Shown: piece after piece, positions 59,155 to 64,000 of the stretch
Position numbering within the stretch: position 1 is the stretch's first letter
How the letters are laid out: each line of letters begins with the position of its first letter
Assembly (NCBI RefSeq): GCF_030679875.1
Contig: NZ_JAUXSP010000018.1
Span: 121,199 to 185,198, forward strand
Direction of reading: 5' to 3'
Source of the DNA: Phenylobacterium sp.
Lineage (GTDB): Bacteria; Pseudomonadota; Alphaproteobacteria; Caulobacterales; Caulobacteraceae
Length of the DNA stretch: 64,000 nucleotides
The notes under the pieces: generated by a model
Seen by the model: only the letters and a program-made list of their open reading frames with translations
Databases searched by the model: none
What the model was told of the DNA's origin: nothing
Program-made: the position numbers and the translations under genes

Positions 59155-60423
59155 TCAGTTGCGCGCCGGAATGACGACCGGCATGGACGAGTACCCCCGG
59201 ATCAAGACCGAAGCCACACGGCGGGGCTCTTCCAGGACACGGATTTCAGGAAAGCGCGGGAGGATCTCTTCCCACAGAATCCGCAGCTGGAGCTCGGCTA
59301 GGCGATTACCCACGCAGCGGTGAATCCCGAACCCGAACGACAGGTGGTTGCGCGGCCGCTCTCGGTCGATGATGTAAGCTTCAGGGTTCTCGATCGCCTC
59401 CTCGTCCCGGTTGCCTGAGGCGTACCAGATCAGCACCTTGTCGCCCTTCTTGATGAGCTTGCCGCCAAGCTCGAAATCTTGGGTGGCGGTGCGCCGCATG
59501 TTGGAGAGCGGGGTCTGCCAGCGAATGGTCTCCGAAACCATGGAGGGGATCAGGTCTGGCTTCGCCTGCAGTTTACGTAGCTGCTCGGGGTTCTCGTTCA
59601 TCGCTAAGATCGAGCCGGTCATCGTATTTCGGGTGGTGTCATTGCCGCCGATGATCAGTAGGAGCAGATTCCCGAGGTACTCCATGCGGTCCATGTTCCG
59701 CGTGGCCTCGCCATGGGCCAGCATGGAGATCAGATCGCCCTTGGGCGGGGCGTTGACCCGCTCGTTCCAGAGTCGCGTGAAATAGTCCACGCAGGCGAAC
59801 AGCTCCATCCTGCGCTCGGTCTCGTAGTCATCCGTGAGGAACAGGCCGGATTGGGGGCCCGCGGTGGCGATGTCGGACCAGCGGGTTAGTTTGCGCCGTT
59901 CATCCCAGGGGAAGTCGAACAGGGTGGCCAGCATTTGGGTGGTGAGTTCGATGGAGACCCGATCGACCCAGTCGAAGGGCTCGCCGATCGGTAGTTCGTC
60001 CAGGGTCTTGGTGATGCGGCTGCGGATCAACGGCTCCATCAGGTGGAGGTTGGCCGGCGAGACAATCGGGCTGACGGTCTTGCGCTGGACGTCGTGCTTG
60101 GGCGGGTCCATCGCGATGAACATCGGAAGGGTGAAGTCTTCTTTTTGGTCGAAGATCGTGATCGATGGCTCCGACGAGAACACCTCGTGATTGATATCGA
60201 CGGCCATGATGTCGGCATACTTTGTGATGGACCAGAAGGCGCCGTCCGGGTGGTGATGCGCCGGGTGCAGATGAACTGGGTCCTCCTTGCGCAACCGCTC
60301 CAAGTATGGCCACACCGTGTCGGTGCGCCAGAGCTCTGTGTCGGCGAGGTTGATGTCCTCCAACGGCATTGCGTAGGCCTTTGCGCGGGCCTCGGCCCTC
60401 AGATCGATCGCGCCGTCGCTCAT
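59155..60423 (-). CDS. Cytochrome P450
   Basis: I-helix LLLIIGGNDTTRNTM, ETIRWQTPLSNMRR, heme motif FGFGIHRCVGNRLAELQ. Confidence 0.96.
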   Translation of the reverse strand: MSDGAIDLRAEARAKAYAMPLEDINLADTELWRTDTVWPYLERLRKEDPVHLHPAHHHPDGAFWSITKYADIMAVDINHEVFSSEPSITIFDQKEDFTLPMFIAMDPPKHDVQRKTVSPIVSPANLHLMEPLIRSRITKTLDELPIGEPFDWVDRVSIELTTQMLATLFDFPWDERRKLTRWSDIATAGPQSGLFLTDDYETERRMELFACVDYFTRLWNERVNAPPKGDLISMLAHGEATRNMDRMEYLGNLLLLIIGGNDTTRNTMTGSILAMNENPEQLRKLQAKPDLIPSMVSETIRWQTPLSNMRRTATQDFELGGKLIKKGDKVLIWYASGNRDEEAIENPEAYIIDRERPRNHLSFGFGIHRCVGNRLAELQLRILWEEILPRFPEIRVLEEPRRVASVLIRGYSSMPVVIPARN

Positions 60424-60471
60424 TGCATTTTCCATCTCTTGCTTATCCCGTCAATTAAGATGACGGGCGCC

Positions 60472-63724
<3,253 letters not shown>

Positions 63725-63735
63725 GGGCCTGCTTC

Positions 63736-64000
63736 CTAAACGGCGATCCAGCCCTGAACGCGGGCGGCCTCGTTACGGACGAGTTCCGGCCCTCCGAGCA
63801 GTTGGCGATCCAGACCGATGCGCTTGAACCAGTAGTGCAGCCCGGCGAGGTCGGTGAAACCCATGCCGCCGTGCACTTCGGTGGAGGTCCGCGCGACGAA
63901 CCGGCCGACCTCGGAGAGGTGTGATTTTGCGTGGCAGGCCATCAGGGTCGATTCGTCAGGTGCATGGTCAAAGGCGTGCGCCGCATACCAGACCAGCGAG
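63736..64000 (-). CDS. Acyl-CoA dehydrogenase C-terminus (continues beyond window)
   Basis: EVHGGMGFTDLAGLHYWFKRIGLDRQLLGGPE. Confidence 0.85.
   Translation of the reverse strand, partial: SLVWYAAHAFDHAPDESTLMACHAKSHLSEVGRFVARTSTEVHGGMGFTDLAGLHYWFKRIGLDRQLLGGPELVRNEAARVQGWIAV

Overview
This 64 kb GC-rich window looks alphaproteobacterial, probably Caulobacterales (Caulobacter/Phenylobacterium-like); that placement is inferred from gene content only. The left part (1-25.6 kb) is well-packed and orderly. It holds der-bamB-yfgM-like, panB, an ECF sigma/membrane anti-sigma pair, an Lrp regulator/M20 amidohydrolase/TonB receptor locus, and a TVP38/flavoprotein/radical-SAM/two-glycosyltransferase/MTA-phosphorylase block (arsenosugar-like). 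A cytochrome c oxidase locus with a CoxI-CoxIII fusion follows. From 25.9 to 53.5 kb the sequence is a mosaic of IS3- and IS630-type remnants and truncated genes. This mosaic contains most of a bacterial ceramide/anionic sphingolipid locus (acyl-AMP ligase, CerR-like epimerase, ACP, serine palmitoyltransferase, nucleotidyltransferase-like, lipid-kinase-like, DUF2141, HIT, LptF, LptG) that is broken at both ends and in the middle. Other broken genes there are an amidohydrolase, SelO and BioA. The right part (53.5-64 kb) has a universal stress protein, a MarR/EmrAB/TetR efflux operon and a P450/ferredoxin-remnant/Baeyer-Villiger monooxygenase/acyl-CoA synthetase/acyl-CoA dehydrogenase catabolic block. 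The best candidates for follow-up are the radical SAM-glycosyltransferase block, the damaged ceramide island, and a short IS630-derived element inserted exactly in a shared CTAG stop of two convergent genes. Everything here is by eye; no searches were run.
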